This document shows positions 1 through 8,277 of a stretch of 32,370 nt of DNA, piece after piece. The notes below the pieces were generated by a model. It saw only the letters and a program-made list of their open reading frames with translations. It was not told where the DNA came from and did not search any database. Origin of the DNA: Allobranchiibius sp038199265. GTDB taxonomy: Bacteria > Actinomycetota > Actinomycetes > Actinomycetales > Dermatophilaceae. How positions within the stretch are numbered: position 1 is the stretch's first letter; each line of letters begins with the position of its first letter. The position numbers were made by a program, and so were the translations under genes. Location: contig JBBPZD010000267.1 of NCBI GenBank assembly GCA_038199265.1, positions 1 through 32,370 of the forward strand. The letters run 5' to 3'.

Positions 1-77
1 GTGCCCAGCGGTTCTCCCAGCTCGGCTGATGTCGAGCGATGTGCCGTGAGCGGACGAAGGCTCAGCTACGGCCCAGA

Positions 78-116
78 GGCACAGGCCGGCCTGAGCCTCT
101 CGGACTCAGCTGTGCC
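78..116. other. Imperfect inverted repeats in the left-edge spacer
   Basis: GGCACAG at 78-84 is complementary to CTGTGCC at 110-116, with smaller nested complementary pairs such as GAGGC (76-80) with GCCTC. This could be the terminator of a gene lying left of the window, but there is no T-run and the loop is long. Nothing else is recognisable in 1-135. Confidence 0.2.
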
Positions 117-135
117 ATCGTCGTCCATCGATAGC

Positions 136-141
136 TAGCGT
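136..141 (+). promoter_or_regulatory. Putative leaderless -10 element for the UDG-like gene
   Basis: TAGCGT fits TANNNT and ends 6 nt before the ATG at 148. No Shine-Dalgarno sequence is visible, so transcription probably starts at or next to the start codon. The same geometry recurs upstream of several other genes in this window. Confidence 0.4.
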
Positions 142-147
142 GAGCGG

Positions 148-756
148 ATGCATGCCGAACAGTTGGCCTCCAAAACCGATCGGGTGGACGCCCCGCACGT
201 GAGCGGGCTCAACGACCTGGTCCGCGGATGGCGGACACGGTGGCCAGATCGCTCGATGCTGTGGTTCGATCCCGACGACGGCGGGATCGAGGCGCGCGTC
301 CTGATCCTGATGGAGGCACCAGGACCTCGCAACATCCCGGCGACCACTCACGGGTTCTGTACAGAGGACAACGCAGACCCGACCGCTCGATCGCTGGCGC
401 AGGAACGTGCCCGCGCCGGGCTGCAGCGCACCGATTACGTCCGATGGAACATCGTGCCGTGGTTACCGATCGGTGCGGATGGCAGCTGGCACAGTCCGAG
501 CCCCCTCGATCTGCAAGAGGCGATGGACCCGCTGACACAGGTGCGCGAGTTACTCACGAAGCTGCAGCTGGTGATCACGGTCGGTCGCCCGGCACTGCAC
601 GGGTGGACACGGCAACAGACCCTGTTCCACCAAGATGTAGTTCCGCTGTTGGCGGTGCCCCACCCGTCACAACGCAACACGAAAGGGCGGGCGGAGTCGC
701 TGGAAAGATGGCAGTACGCGTTGGCTGTCGCTGCGCGCGTCGCGGGCTCAAGGTAA
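148..756 (+). CDS. Uracil-DNA glycosylase superfamily-like protein
   Basis: A 202-residue cytoplasmic protein. The central part reads ILMEAPGPRN, followed by FCTEDNADPTA, a WNIVPW segment and a late PHPSQRN motif. These correspond to the two active-site blocks of the uracil-DNA glycosylase fold: the water-activating loop after the first strand, and the His-Pro-Ser minor-groove loop near the C-terminus. Known members excise uracil from DNA, but this divergent subgroup is mostly uncharacterised and its substrate cannot be told from sequence. The ATG at 148 is chosen because a TANNNT hexamer lies 6 nt upstream, which suits a leaderless transcript. It stands alone: the next gene has its own signals. 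Confident about the fold, unsure about activity. Confidence 0.75.
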   Translation: MHAEQLASKTDRVDAPHVSGLNDLVRGWRTRWPDRSMLWFDPDDGGIEARVLILMEAPGPRNIPATTHGFCTEDNADPTARSLAQERARAGLQRTDYVRWNIVPWLPIGADGSWHSPSPLDLQEAMDPLTQVRELLTKLQLVITVGRPALHGWTRQQTLFHQDVVPLLAVPHPSQRNTKGRAESLERWQYALAVAARVAGSR

Positions 757-863
757 CGATTCAGACACCCGTCGCCATTTGCTAGACCCCAGGCATATAG
801 ATGATCTAACTTCCAGTTGTGTCCAACCTATGGGGGTGGGCCACAGGGGAAAGAAGAGAAATC

Positions 864-1559
864 ATGAAGGTTCGTTTCTACCCGCTCGCGGCACTTCCAC
901 TGGTCGCAGCCCTGGGCGTCTCTACCGTTTCCGCCGCGCAGGCGGTTACATCGAGTGACGGAACGGTCGGCAGTTGCAAACTCGTCGTTCCTGCCAACGT
1001 TCGCGTCTCGCAGCCCCACTACCAGGTGCCCGTCTCGGTAACGGGCGGATGCGCTCTGCACCCCGGCCCGTCCGCAACCTGGTACCCCAACGCCGGCAAG
1101 TTCCCCGGGGACATCATCTCCTTCGGTGGCTCGAAGCGAACCGGATGGGACGTGTACGGGGACGCCACGAAACTGGGCTTCCGCACCTGGTACGGCGGTG
1201 GCGCGAGCAACGTGCCCTACACGTACAGCTACAAGCAGGACCAGCCGATCACCGTGGTGAAGGTCGGGTCATGGGCCGGCTTGTGGACCTCCCGGTCAGG
1301 CGAGCGAGTCACGCTGAATGCTCGGGCCGTGCGGTATGCGACGTCGCTCGGGCGGGTCATTGCGTGGGCGGGCCAGACCGGGTACGTGCAGTACAAACCG
1401 ACCGGCACGAACACCTGGACCAACCTCACGACCGTGACCACAGGTAGCGACGGGAACGCCCAGACGAACGTCTACCCCACTGGGACGGCCGACTACCGGG
1501 TGACCTTCTACGGCTCGCAGTGGATCTGGGACGCGACGAGCCCGACGTCACGTCGCTGA
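864..1559 (+). CDS. Small secreted protein with signal peptide, function unknown
   Basis: A 231-residue protein starting MKVRFYPLAALPLVAALG, a basic n-region and hydrophobic core ending in a plausible signal-peptidase site around SAAQA (residues 22-26). The mature part has two cysteines (in GSCKLVV and GGCALHP) that may form a disulfide. It is rich in aromatic, Gly and Thr residues, and the C-terminal 75 residues (VQYKPTGTNTWTNL, then TADYRVTFYG) look like an Ig-like beta-sandwich common in actinobacterial exported proteins. The ATG at 864 is preferred over the upstream in-frame GTG at 819 because a purine-rich AAAGAAGAGAA lies just before it and the signal peptide begins there. No enzymatic motif is seen. 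The gene is followed directly by a strong terminator and so is monocistronic. Confidence 0.8.
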   Translation: MKVRFYPLAALPLVAALGVSTVSAAQAVTSSDGTVGSCKLVVPANVRVSQPHYQVPVSVTGGCALHPGPSATWYPNAGKFPGDIISFGGSKRTGWDVYGDATKLGFRTWYGGGASNVPYTYSYKQDQPITVVKVGSWAGLWTSRSGERVTLNARAVRYATSLGRVIAWAGQTGYVQYKPTGTNTWTNLTTVTTGSDGNAQTNVYPTGTADYRVTFYGSQWIWDATSPTSRR

Positions 1560-1571
1560 CCACCCACCCGC

Positions 1572-1617
1572 ATGCCAACGGGCCGCCTGCCGAGTTCGGT
1601 AGGCGGCCCGTTGGCAT
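1572..1617 (+). terminator. Strong hairpin terminator after the secreted protein gene
   Basis: Arms of 20 nt (1572-1591 and 1598-1617) pair throughout apart from one G-T wobble, around the 6-nt loop GAGTTC. It lies 13 nt past the stop codon. There is no long T-run, as is usual in high-GC actinobacteria. Confidence 0.8.
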
Positions 1618-1632
1618 TCCAGAGGGGGAATT

Positions 1633-1655
1633 CCACCGCTACCGGTGGGTAACCT
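1633..1655 (+). promoter_or_regulatory. Inverted repeat and putative leaderless -10 before the amidase gene
   Basis: CCACCG (1633-1638) and CGGTGG (1643-1648) form a perfect 6-bp inverted repeat with a 4-bp spacer. It abuts a TAACCT hexamer at 1650-1655 that fits TANNNT and ends 6 nt before the ATG at 1662. The repeat fills the spacer of the predicted core promoter, where a repressor could act. No regulator gene is adjacent. Confidence 0.35.
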
Positions 1656-1661
1656 TGCGGA

Positions 1662-3074
1662 ATGGATCAGGTTCACGCGTTCTGCGACGACGCCCTCGGT
1701 GACTCAGACGCGACTGGAGTTGCCGCGCGGATCGCGACGGGTGAGATCAGCCGGACTGAGGCCGTCGAAGCAGCGATCACCCGCAGTGCGGTGGTCGAGC
1801 CGCAGTTGAGCGGTCTGCGACACGCCGACTTCGACCGGGCACGCCGGCGGGCCTCCAGGTCGGCTGCTTTCGACGGGCCCTTCGCTGGGGTACCCACGCT
1901 GTTCAAGGACAACATTGCAGTCGGCGGCATGGTCATGACCGAGGGTTCGCGGGCCTTCGGCGACACGACGCAGCCGACCGACGGTCGGGTAGCAGCGCAG
2001 TACCGCGCGACCGGACTCATTCCCATCGGTACCTCGACCATGCCTGAGTTCGGATGGACCTGCTCGACCGAGACACTGGACTACCGCACCCGAAATCCAT
2101 GGAACACCCAGTACTCCGCAGGCGGTAGTTCAGGCGGTTCAGCCGCCTATGTCGCTGCCGGTGTCGTGCCGATCGCGCACGGCAATGACGGGGGCGGGTC
2201 GATTCGGATTCCCGCACATGCCTGCGGACTGGTGGGGTTGAAACCCACCCGCGGACGTCTGCGGATCGAGGCGGCCGATCGGGTGCTGCCTGTGCACATC
2301 GTGAGCAACTCGGTGCTCGCGCGTTCGGTACGCGACGTGGCCGGATTCTTCTCGGCTGCTGAAGAGGTCTACCGCAACCGAACTTTGGCACCGATGGGCT
2401 TGGTGGACCAGCCGCAGGACCGCCCGTTGCGGATCGGCCTGACACTCGACTCGACCGCGACCGACGTGCGCACCGACGCAGAGACCCGTGCTGCGGTGAG
2501 TGCGTTCGGTGACCAGCTCGAGGGCCTCGGGCACCATGTCGAACCGTATGACGCGAAGATACCCGCGACCTTCAAGGAGGACTTCGCCACGTACTGGATG
2601 TTTCTCGGTTACCTGGCATCGACCGGTACCGAGCGGGCCTTCGGGCCGGGGTACGACCCCGCGAAGCTCGAGCCGCTGACGAAGTTCCTCGGCGACGAGG
2701 GTAAGAAGCGGCTGAAGCGACTACCGCTGGTCGTGGCTCGACTCCTCGCCTCCAGTGCGATAGCGCGCCGACAGTTTCGCGGCGGACCTGACCTCATCGT
2801 GTCGCCCGTGCTCAGCGGCACGACACCCAAACTGGGCTACCTCGGCGCCGAGGTCGATCCGGTCGAACACTTCCGGCGGCTGGAAGATTTGTGCGTCTTC
2901 ACCCCGTGGCAGAACGCGACCGGCACACCTGCGATCTCGCTCCCGGTGGCGGTGACACCCGGCGGTTTGCCGATCGGCGCGATGGTGACCGCCACACATG
3001 GGTCAGAGGCACTGCTCTTGCGGCTGGCGCTGCAGGTCGAGGCCGCCCACCCCTGGCGGCGCATCCAGGACTGA
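1662..3074 (+). CDS. Amidase (amidase signature family)
   Basis: A 470-residue enzyme of the amidase-signature family, which hydrolyses carboxamide bonds. The catalytic triad is visible: Lys82 in LFKDN, the cis-Ser in the GGSSGGS loop at 154-160 (Ser156 by spacing) and nucleophile Ser180 in GGGSIRIPA, 24 residues later as the family requires. Length is normal. No transmembrane segment or signal peptide is seen. The substrate cannot be assigned: relatives include GatA-type, aryl-acylamidase and nylon-oligomer hydrolases. It is unlikely to be GatA because no gatB or gatC neighbours are present. The start at 1662 is supported by the TANNNT hexamer 6 nt upstream and the absence of a better RBS-bearing start. 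Confidence 0.9.
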   Translation: MDQVHAFCDDALGDSDATGVAARIATGEISRTEAVEAAITRSAVVEPQLSGLRHADFDRARRRASRSAAFDGPFAGVPTLFKDNIAVGGMVMTEGSRAFGDTTQPTDGRVAAQYRATGLIPIGTSTMPEFGWTCSTETLDYRTRNPWNTQYSAGGSSGGSAAYVAAGVVPIAHGNDGGGSIRIPAHACGLVGLKPTRGRLRIEAADRVLPVHIVSNSVLARSVRDVAGFFSAAEEVYRNRTLAPMGLVDQPQDRPLRIGLTLDSTATDVRTDAETRAAVSAFGDQLEGLGHHVEPYDAKIPATFKEDFATYWMFLGYLASTGTERAFGPGYDPAKLEPLTKFLGDEGKKRLKRLPLVVARLLASSAIARRQFRGGPDLIVSPVLSGTTPKLGYLGAEVDPVEHFRRLEDLCVFTPWQNATGTPAISLPVAVTPGGLPIGAMVTATHGSEALLLRLALQVEAAHPWRRIQD

Positions 3075-3243
3075 AGTCGGCGGTGAACGGCCCGCCAGTA
3101 ACCGCCGGTGTTCCTGACGTTCGCACCGTGCCGGCAGTTGCACTGGCCTTCTCCATCCTGCTTGTTGCCTGAGCGCAGAAGGGTTGGCTCAAGGGACCAT
3201 CCCTGAACTATCTGTTCTCTCCCGCCTTGACCGTGCGCGGCCA

Positions 3244-3258
3244 CGTCTCTCGGAGACG
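3244..3258 (+). other. Perfect short palindrome upstream of the K+ channel gene
   Basis: CGTCTC-TCG-GAGACG is a 6-bp stem with a 3-nt loop ending 18 nt before the proposed start of the channel. It could be an operator half-site pair or an mRNA hairpin; nothing else supports a role. The 3075-3243 spacer shows no other clear signal. Confidence 0.2.
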
Positions 3259-3276
3259 GTGGAATGCTTCCTTCGT

Positions 3277-4005
3277 ATGTCGATGACAAGCGCACAGGAC
3301 CAGGTCGCCGAACCACGGGTGGATCGGTGGGAGCGGTCGGCCGAGTGGCCGTTGATGGGCACTGCCGCGCTCTTCCTCGCGGCTTACGCGGTTCCGATCA
3401 TCTGGCCGCAGATCTCGCCTGAAGTGGCACGCGTCTGCTGGTGGGTCCAGTGGATCAGCTGGGGGTTCTTCGCGTTGGACTATGCAGCCCGGTTGATGTT
3501 GGCGCGGCATCGCAGGTCGTGGTTCTGGCGGCATCTGGTCGATCTCGCGGTGATCGCGCTGCCAATGCTGCGGCCGCTACGGCTGTTGCGACTGGTCACG
3601 GTGCTCAGCGTCGTCAACCGGCACGCGACCGTCACCTTTCGTGGACGAGTAGCTACATACGTGGTCGGCGCGGCCGGACTGCTCTCGTTCGTCGCTGCGC
3701 TGGCGGTATTGGATGCCGAGCGTGGCAGCGCCGATTCGACCATCCAGACGTTCGGTGACGCCTGGTGGTGGGCGATCACCACCATGACCACCGTCGGATA
3801 CGGCGACCGCTATCCGCTGACCACGACCGGTCGGTTCGTGGCGGTGGGCCTGATGATCGGGGGGATCGCGCTGCTCGGAACGGTGACGGCCACGCTCGCC
3901 TCGTGGTTCTCGGACCGGGTGCGCAGCGAGGTGGAGGCGACGAACGAGGTGCTCGTCGAGGTGCGCGACCTGCGCGCCCTGCTGGAAGACCGCAAGACCA
4001 GGTGA
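3277..4005 (+). CDS. Voltage-gated-type potassium channel subunit
   Basis: A 242-residue membrane protein. Hydrophobic segments at about 25-43, 53-74 and 88-98 are followed by an S4-like stretch around 99-110 with regularly spaced arginines (Arg99, Arg102, Arg105). Then come the outer pore helix at about 125-146, a pore loop with the canonical selectivity filter TTVGYGD (171-177) and the inner helix at about 187-209. The C-terminal 30 residues are charged and probably form a coiled coil that holds the tetramer. This is the 6TM/1P Ion_trans_2 architecture. A TTG at 3184 would add 31 residues; the ATG at 3277 (or 3283) fits better with the start of the hydrophobic core. It converges on the kdp operon, so potassium passage and potassium pumping are encoded side by side. 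Confidence 0.88.
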   Translation: MSMTSAQDQVAEPRVDRWERSAEWPLMGTAALFLAAYAVPIIWPQISPEVARVCWWVQWISWGFFALDYAARLMLARHRRSWFWRHLVDLAVIALPMLRPLRLLRLVTVLSVVNRHATVTFRGRVATYVVGAAGLLSFVAALAVLDAERGSADSTIQTFGDAWWWAITTMTTVGYGDRYPLTTTGRFVAVGLMIGGIALLGTVTATLASWFSDRVRSEVEATNEVLVEVRDLRALLEDRKTR

Positions 4006-4206
4006 TCGAACGGGGTTGAGCCCATCAAGTACCAGACCGACGGATGTAGGAGTCAGCAGAACAATGACTCAGAACCCTTCCGGGAGCACACGATCTCGGA
4101 TCTCGTGTAGGCAGCACTCATCGGTGGGGCAATTGTCATCGTGGTCATGGCAGCCCAGTTCGGCCGCCGCGAGCACACCTTCAAGGGGCGTCGCCAAGCC
4201 GCTGCG

Positions 4207-4302
4207 TTACTGGAGCACCTGCGTGACCGCCTCGCGGATGCTGGGCTGATCATCGGCGACCACGACTTGTATCGGTGGACGGTTCCGGGGCACGTCGCTC
4301 AT
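4207..4302 (-). pseudogene. Truncated response-regulator receiver fragment
   Basis: A 31-codon frame on the minus strand starts at an ATG with a strong GGAGG Shine-Dalgarno 7 nt upstream and reads PIQVVVADDQPSIREAVT before a TAA stop. The segment matches the first strand and acidic pocket (Asp-Asp) of a NarL/LuxR-type receiver domain, which normally runs for another 90 residues plus an HTH. The other two frames downstream do not continue a recognisable receiver, so this is a decayed or deleted regulator rather than a single frameshift. The conserved ribosome-binding site suggests a recent loss. A chance resemblance cannot be excluded because only one motif is present. Confidence 0.45.
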
Positions 4303-4346
4303 CCTCGTTCCTCCAGGGTTGCTGCCGGTCAACCGTGACACGGCAC

Positions 4347-4430
4347 ATGAGCGCGATCGCCAGGGTGGGCAACGGTTGGAACAGCGGTCACGAGGTCGTC
4401 GGCCAGGGTACCGGCGGAGACATCGGTTGA
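4347..4430 (+). pseudogene. Possible remnant of an FG-GAP/VCBS-type repeat
   Basis: A 27-codon frame contains RVGNGWNSGHEVVGQG, which resembles the GNGWN...VVGPGD pattern of FG-GAP repeats in secreted actinobacterial proteins, then stops. There is no RBS, and the match is short, so this may be coincidence. Confidence 0.15.
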
Positions 4431-4536
4431 GGGCCCCTGCGCTCGCATGCGATCGATGTGCGTGGCCCGGCAGCATCCCATTCGGGAGTCACGCGTAGGG
4501 CGGCGTTTCAGCTTCTCTTTACGCGCCTCGAAGTGG

Positions 4537-5214
4537 TCATGCCTTCAGGCGGTACCCCTGCCCGGGTTCGGTAAGTAGATACCGGGGTCGTCCGGGTGAC
4601 GGTTCGAGTTTGCGGCGGATGCCGGCCACGTAGACCCGCAGGTAGTGTGATTCGCGCTCGTACCCCGGCCCCCACACAGCGCGCAGCAACTCCGCCTGGC
4701 TGACCAGATGCCCCGGGCGGATTGCGAGTCGTTCGAGGAAGGACCACTCGGTGGGGGTGAGACGAACCGGTTCGCCGTGGCGGGTCGCGGCGCGTTCGGT
4801 GAAGTCGAGTGAGAAGTCCTCGGTCCGAACGGGTGGCGGATGGGCGGTGTCGGTAGTGGATCGCCGAACCGCGGAGCGGACCCGCGCGAGCAGCTCGTCC
4901 ATCCCGAACGGCTTGGTGACGAAGTCGTCTGCGCCCTCGTCCAGGGCCTCGACCTTGTCGTCCGAGTCGTGCCGGGCGGACAGCACGATGATCGGAACCT
5001 CACTGCCCACGCGCACCTGCCGGATCACTTCGACCCCGTCGATGTCGGGCAGGCCCAGGTCGAGGATGACGAGGTCCGGGACTTCTTCGCCGATGCTCTG
5101 CACCGCGGAACGACCGTCGAAAGCGTGTTCCACCTCGTAACCGCGGGCGCGCAGGTTGATGCTGAGGGTGCGCACCAGCGTCGGCTCGTCGTCGACCACC
5201 AGGATACGGGTCAT
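4537..5214 (-). CDS. kdpE: KdpE response regulator
   Basis: A 225-residue OmpR/PhoB-family regulator that, with KdpD, activates the kdpFABC potassium pump genes. The receiver domain (about 1-115) has the acidic pair in VVDDE, the phospho-acceptor Asp in LVILDLGLPDIDG (Asp52) and the conserved Lys in VTKPFG. The C-terminal winged helix (about 130-225) includes LTPTEWSFLERLAIRPG and the ESHYLRVYVAGIRRKLE recognition region typical of KdpE. Its ATG overlaps the kdpD stop codon by 4 nt (ATGA), so the two are translationally coupled. Adjacent pump and kinase genes make the assignment secure. Confidence 0.97.
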   Translation of the reverse strand: MTRILVVDDEPTLVRTLSINLRARGYEVEHAFDGRSAVQSIGEEVPDLVILDLGLPDIDGVEVIRQVRVGSEVPIIVLSARHDSDDKVEALDEGADDFVTKPFGMDELLARVRSAVRRSTTDTAHPPPVRTEDFSLDFTERAATRHGEPVRLTPTEWSFLERLAIRPGHLVSQAELLRAVWGPGYERESHYLRVYVAGIRRKLEPSPGRPRYLLTEPGQGYRLKA

Positions 5215-7682
5215 GGCAGTGCCACCGTCATCGTCAGTCCTCCACCGGGGGTGTCGTCGGCGTCGATCGCGCCGCCCATCGCCTCGGTGAGACCCTTGGC
5301 CACTGCCAGTCCGAGCCCGATGCCACTGCCGCGCGGCGCGTCCCCGTACCGCTGGAAAGGTTCGAACATGGTTGTCCGCTGATCCGCCGGCATTCCCGGT
5401 CCACGGTCGATCACCCGCAATTCGATGCGCCCGTCGGTGGCTTCGGCACTCACGCAGACAGACGTGCCGTACGGGGTATGGCGTAGGGCGTTCTCGATCA
5501 GATTGGCGAGCACCCGCTCGGTGAGGCCTGGATCGGTCCTACAGGTGAGGTGCGGGTCGGGCAGTTGCACCTTCACGCGGTCTCGGTCGGTCACCGTGTG
5601 CAGGGCAGCTTCGATCAGGTCGGCCGCCAGCGTCTCGTCGGCGCGGATGGTCAGGTTGCCGGACTGGATGCGCGACATGTCCAACAGGTTCTCGATCAAT
5701 GCATCCAGCCGATCTGCAGACTCCTCAACGGTTTCCAGCAACTCGTCCTGGTCCTGCCGGGACAGTTCGATATCTGTGCTGCGCAGTCCGGACACCCCGG
5801 CTTTGATCGACGACAGCGGGGTACGCAGATCGTGGGAAACCGCGGCGAGCAGCGCCGTGCGGTACTGGTTGTCCTTGGCCAGCGCATCCGCCGAATCGGC
5901 GACGGCAGCGAGGCGTTCGCGGTGCAGGATGGCCTCGGCGTGGTCGGCATAGGCCTCGACGAGCCGACGTTGGCGGGCATCGACGCCTCGGGTGGCGAGC
6001 ACGAGGCTGTGTTTCCTACCGACCTGTGCAGACGTCAACCGGTCCGGGTCACTCAGCTCGATGGTGCCGCTGGTGGCGAGGACCGCACCGTCGTCGGTGT
6101 TGAGGAGCGCCGCACCCGGCACCGCGAACGTGTCGCGCGCCTGATCCAGCAGCGCGGGGAGTTGTTCGTCGGCATCGAGAAGGGAATGCGCGAGCGCGGC
6201 GAGCAGTTGAGCGTCCCGCGCGAACGCGGTGGCCTGCGCGCTGCGTCGCGCTGTCAGGTGCACGACACCTGCGACGGCGACGGCGACCAGTACGAAGAGC
6301 ACGAGGGCCGCTACGTTCTGTGGCTGGCCGATGGTGAAGGTCCCTGTCGGCTGGGTGAAGTACCAGTTCAGGACCAGGCTCGCGATCACCGCACAGGTCA
6401 CCGCCGGCCACAGGCCGCCGACGATAGCCACCAGCACGGTCAACGCGAGATAGACCAGCACCTCCAACGGCAGCGAGTGGTACTGCGTCGTCGCGTTCAT
6501 CACCACGGTCAGCAGCGCTACCCCGACGGTCGCGAGCAGCCATCCGAGCATCGTGCGGCGCCGCCCGAGTGCGGGCAACATCAATCCGGATGACCGGCCG
6601 CTGCGGGTGCGCGAGTGGGTCACCATCAGGACGTTGATGTCTCCGGAACCGTCTACGACGGTCTCACCGACGCCGCGGCCGAACAGTTGGCGAAGGCGGG
6701 AGCGACGGCTCGCGCCGACGATGATCTGGGAAGCGTTGACGCCGCGCGCGAACGCCAGGATCGCCTCGCCGACGTCTTCGCCGCTGACCGTGTGGAACTG
6801 ACCGCCCAATTCTTCGGTGAGGTTGTGAGCAGCTCTGGCCGACTCGGGTGGGATCTCACGCAGCCCGGACTCCGAGACGACCTGTACGGCGATCAGCTCG
6901 CCGCCGGCTCCCCGGCTGGCGACCCGCGCTCCGCGACGCAGCAGCACCTCCTGCTCAGGCCCGCCGGTGAGGGCGACCACCACGCGTTCGCGCGCCGCCC
7001 AGGTGCTGTCGATGTCGTGTTCGGCGCGATACCGCAGCAGGGTCTCATCGACCCGGTCGGCCGTCCACAGCAGCGCCAGTTCACGCAGCGCCGACAGATT
7101 GCCCGCCCGAAAGTAGTTGGACAGCGCCGCGTCGACCTTGTCGGGCCCGTAGACGTTGCCGTGCGCGAGGCGCCTGCGCAGGGCTTCGGGGGCCATGTCG
7201 ACCAGTTCGATCTGGTCGGCAGCACGCACGACTGCATCGGGTACGGTCTCGCGCTGTTTGATGCCGGTGATCTCCTGCACCACGTCGTTCAGGGACTCCA
7301 GGTGCTGCACGTTCACCGTCGAGATCACGTCGATGCCGTGGCTCAGCAACTCATCGATGTCCTCCCACCGCCGCCTGTGCCGGCACCCTGAGGCATTGCT
7401 GTGCGCGAGTTCGTCGACCAGGACGACCTCGGGCCGACGGGCCAGGATCGCGTCGATGTCCAGCTCTTCCAGGCTCGTGTCGCCGTGGGTCACCCGCAAT
7501 CGCGGCACGGTCTCCAGACCGCCCACCTGTTCGGCCGTGTAGGCCCGGCCGTGGGTTTCGACCAGGCCGACCACGACGTCCGTACCGCGGTCACGTCGGC
7601 GGGCACCCTCCTGCAGCATCTTGACGGTCTTGCCGACACCCGGGGCGGCACCGAGATAGATGCGCAGTCTGCCTTTGGACAC
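5211..7682 (-). CDS. kdpD: KdpD osmosensitive potassium-channel sensor histidine kinase
   Basis: An 823-residue membrane sensor kinase with the full KdpD layout. The N-terminal KdpD domain carries Walker A GAAPGVGKT (11-19), a VVLVDELAHSNA segment (86-97) and STVNVQHLESLNDVV (121-135). It is followed by a USP-like domain (about 232-357, with IIVGASRRSRLRQLFGRG), four transmembrane helices (about 378-478), a GAF-like region, the HisKA domain with the phosphorylated His617 in SHDLRTPLSS, and a HATPase domain with NLIENALRHTP and GIGLGLAVAKG. It senses potassium limitation or turgor and phosphorylates KdpE. The start is a GTG 7 nt after the kdpC stop, immediately before the conserved GRLRIYLGAAPG. 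Confidence 0.97.
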   Translation of the reverse strand: MSKGRLRIYLGAAPGVGKTVKMLQEGARRRDRGTDVVVGLVETHGRAYTAEQVGGLETVPRLRVTHGDTSLEELDIDAILARRPEVVLVDELAHSNASGCRHRRRWEDIDELLSHGIDVISTVNVQHLESLNDVVQEITGIKQRETVPDAVVRAADQIELVDMAPEALRRRLAHGNVYGPDKVDAALSNYFRAGNLSALRELALLWTADRVDETLLRYRAEHDIDSTWAARERVVVALTGGPEQEVLLRRGARVASRGAGGELIAVQVVSESGLREIPPESARAAHNLTEELGGQFHTVSGEDVGEAILAFARGVNASQIIVGASRRSRLRQLFGRGVGETVVDGSGDINVLMVTHSRTRSGRSSGLMLPALGRRRTMLGWLLATVGVALLTVVMNATTQYHSLPLEVLVYLALTVLVAIVGGLWPAVTCAVIASLVLNWYFTQPTGTFTIGQPQNVAALVLFVLVAVAVAGVVHLTARRSAQATAFARDAQLLAALAHSLLDADEQLPALLDQARDTFAVPGAALLNTDDGAVLATSGTIELSDPDRLTSAQVGRKHSLVLATRGVDARQRRLVEAYADHAEAILHRERLAAVADSADALAKDNQYRTALLAAVSHDLRTPLSSIKAGVSGLRSTDIELSRQDQDELLETVEESADRLDALIENLLDMSRIQSGNLTIRADETLAADLIEAALHTVTDRDRVKVQLPDPHLTCRTDPGLTERVLANLIENALRHTPYGTSVCVSAEATDGRIELRVIDRGPGMPADQRTTMFEPFQRYGDAPRGSGIGLGLAVAKGLTEAMGGAIDADDTPGGGLTMTVALP

Positions 7683-7689
7683 AGCCCGA

Positions 7690-8271
7690 TTATCCCGCGC
7701 TACGCATCGTCGTCAGGGCCAGGTTGAGTTGCAGCACGTTGACCCGGGGCTCGCCGAGATAGCCGAGGATGCGCCCGGAGGTATTCGCCTCGATCAGGCG
7801 CTGCACGGTCGCGACCGGCACTTTTCGTGCAATGGCGATCCCGGCGGCCTGCAATTTCGCGTAAGCAGGCGAGATGTGCGGGTCCAGTCCGCTGGCGCTG
7901 GTGGTCAGCGCATCGGGTGGTAGCTGGGCCCCGATCGGACCGGCCGCCTTGCGGGCATCGGCAACGGCCTTTGTCAGCCGCGCGTCGGAGGCGGCCAGGT
8001 TGGTGCCACCGCTGGTGTCGCCGGCGTAGTCCGACGCCGACATGCGGCCGTGGAACCACTGCGGGCCGGTGAACTTCTGACCCAGTAGCGACGATCCGAC
8101 ATCCCTACCGTCCTGCTGGACGATCGAACCGGTTGCCTGGTCGTGGAACGCGACGCGGCCCACTGCCCAGACCACGGCGGGGTAGCCGACACCGAGCACG
8201 ACGGTGAGGATCAGCAGCATGCGGAGCGCGGCGAGGGTCTGACGGGCCCAGGGGAGGGAAGAGGAAGCCAT
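7690..8271 (-). CDS. kdpC: KdpC subunit of the potassium-transporting ATPase
   Basis: A 193-residue subunit with one N-terminal transmembrane helix (about 15-38, LLILTVVLGVGYPAVVWAVG) and a soluble domain. KdpC-specific motifs are visible: GQKFTGPQWFHGRMSASDY (the WFHGR block), then DALTTSASGLDPHISPAYA and the C-terminal LGEPRVNVLQLNLAL. KdpC stabilises the KdpFABC complex and raises ATP affinity of KdpB. It starts 6 nt after the kdpB stop without an obvious Shine-Dalgarno, which suggests translation by re-initiation. Confidence 0.97.
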   Translation of the reverse strand: MASSSLPWARQTLAALRMLLILTVVLGVGYPAVVWAVGRVAFHDQATGSIVQQDGRDVGSSLLGQKFTGPQWFHGRMSASDYAGDTSGGTNLAASDARLTKAVADARKAAGPIGAQLPPDALTTSASGLDPHISPAYAKLQAAGIAIARKVPVATVQRLIEANTSGRILGYLGEPRVNVLQLNLALTTMRSAG

Positions 8272-8277
8272 GGTTGG

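Larger units (their letters stand above)
4006..4536. other. Gene-poor stretch with apparent gene remnants
   Basis: This 531-nt stretch between the convergent channel gene and kdpE holds no intact gene I can support. It contains a response-regulator N-terminus (4207-4302, minus) and a short plus-strand reading frame resembling a repeat end (4347-4430). Around 4126-4190 the plus strand can also be read as a hydrophobic segment (AALIGGAIVIVVMAAQFG), but it follows an in-frame stop and overlaps the opposing fragment. No clear terminator for kdpE was found. Confidence 0.5.

Noticed and set aside
3075..3120. GGCGGT/ACCGCC inverted repeat just after the amidase gene as a terminator
   Set aside because: The arms are only 6 bp with a loop of about 18 nt and no T-run; too weak to call in this GC-rich background.
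4126..4338. Plus-strand frame with a membrane-like segment followed by charged sequence
   Set aside because: It begins after an in-frame TAG, has no start with RBS that includes the hydrophobic part, and overlaps the better supported response-regulator fragment on the other strand.
6615..7391. Long plus-strand frame inside kdpD (258 codons)
   Set aside because: It is antisense to the well-conserved KdpD N-terminal and USP domains and has no recognisable family or RBS.
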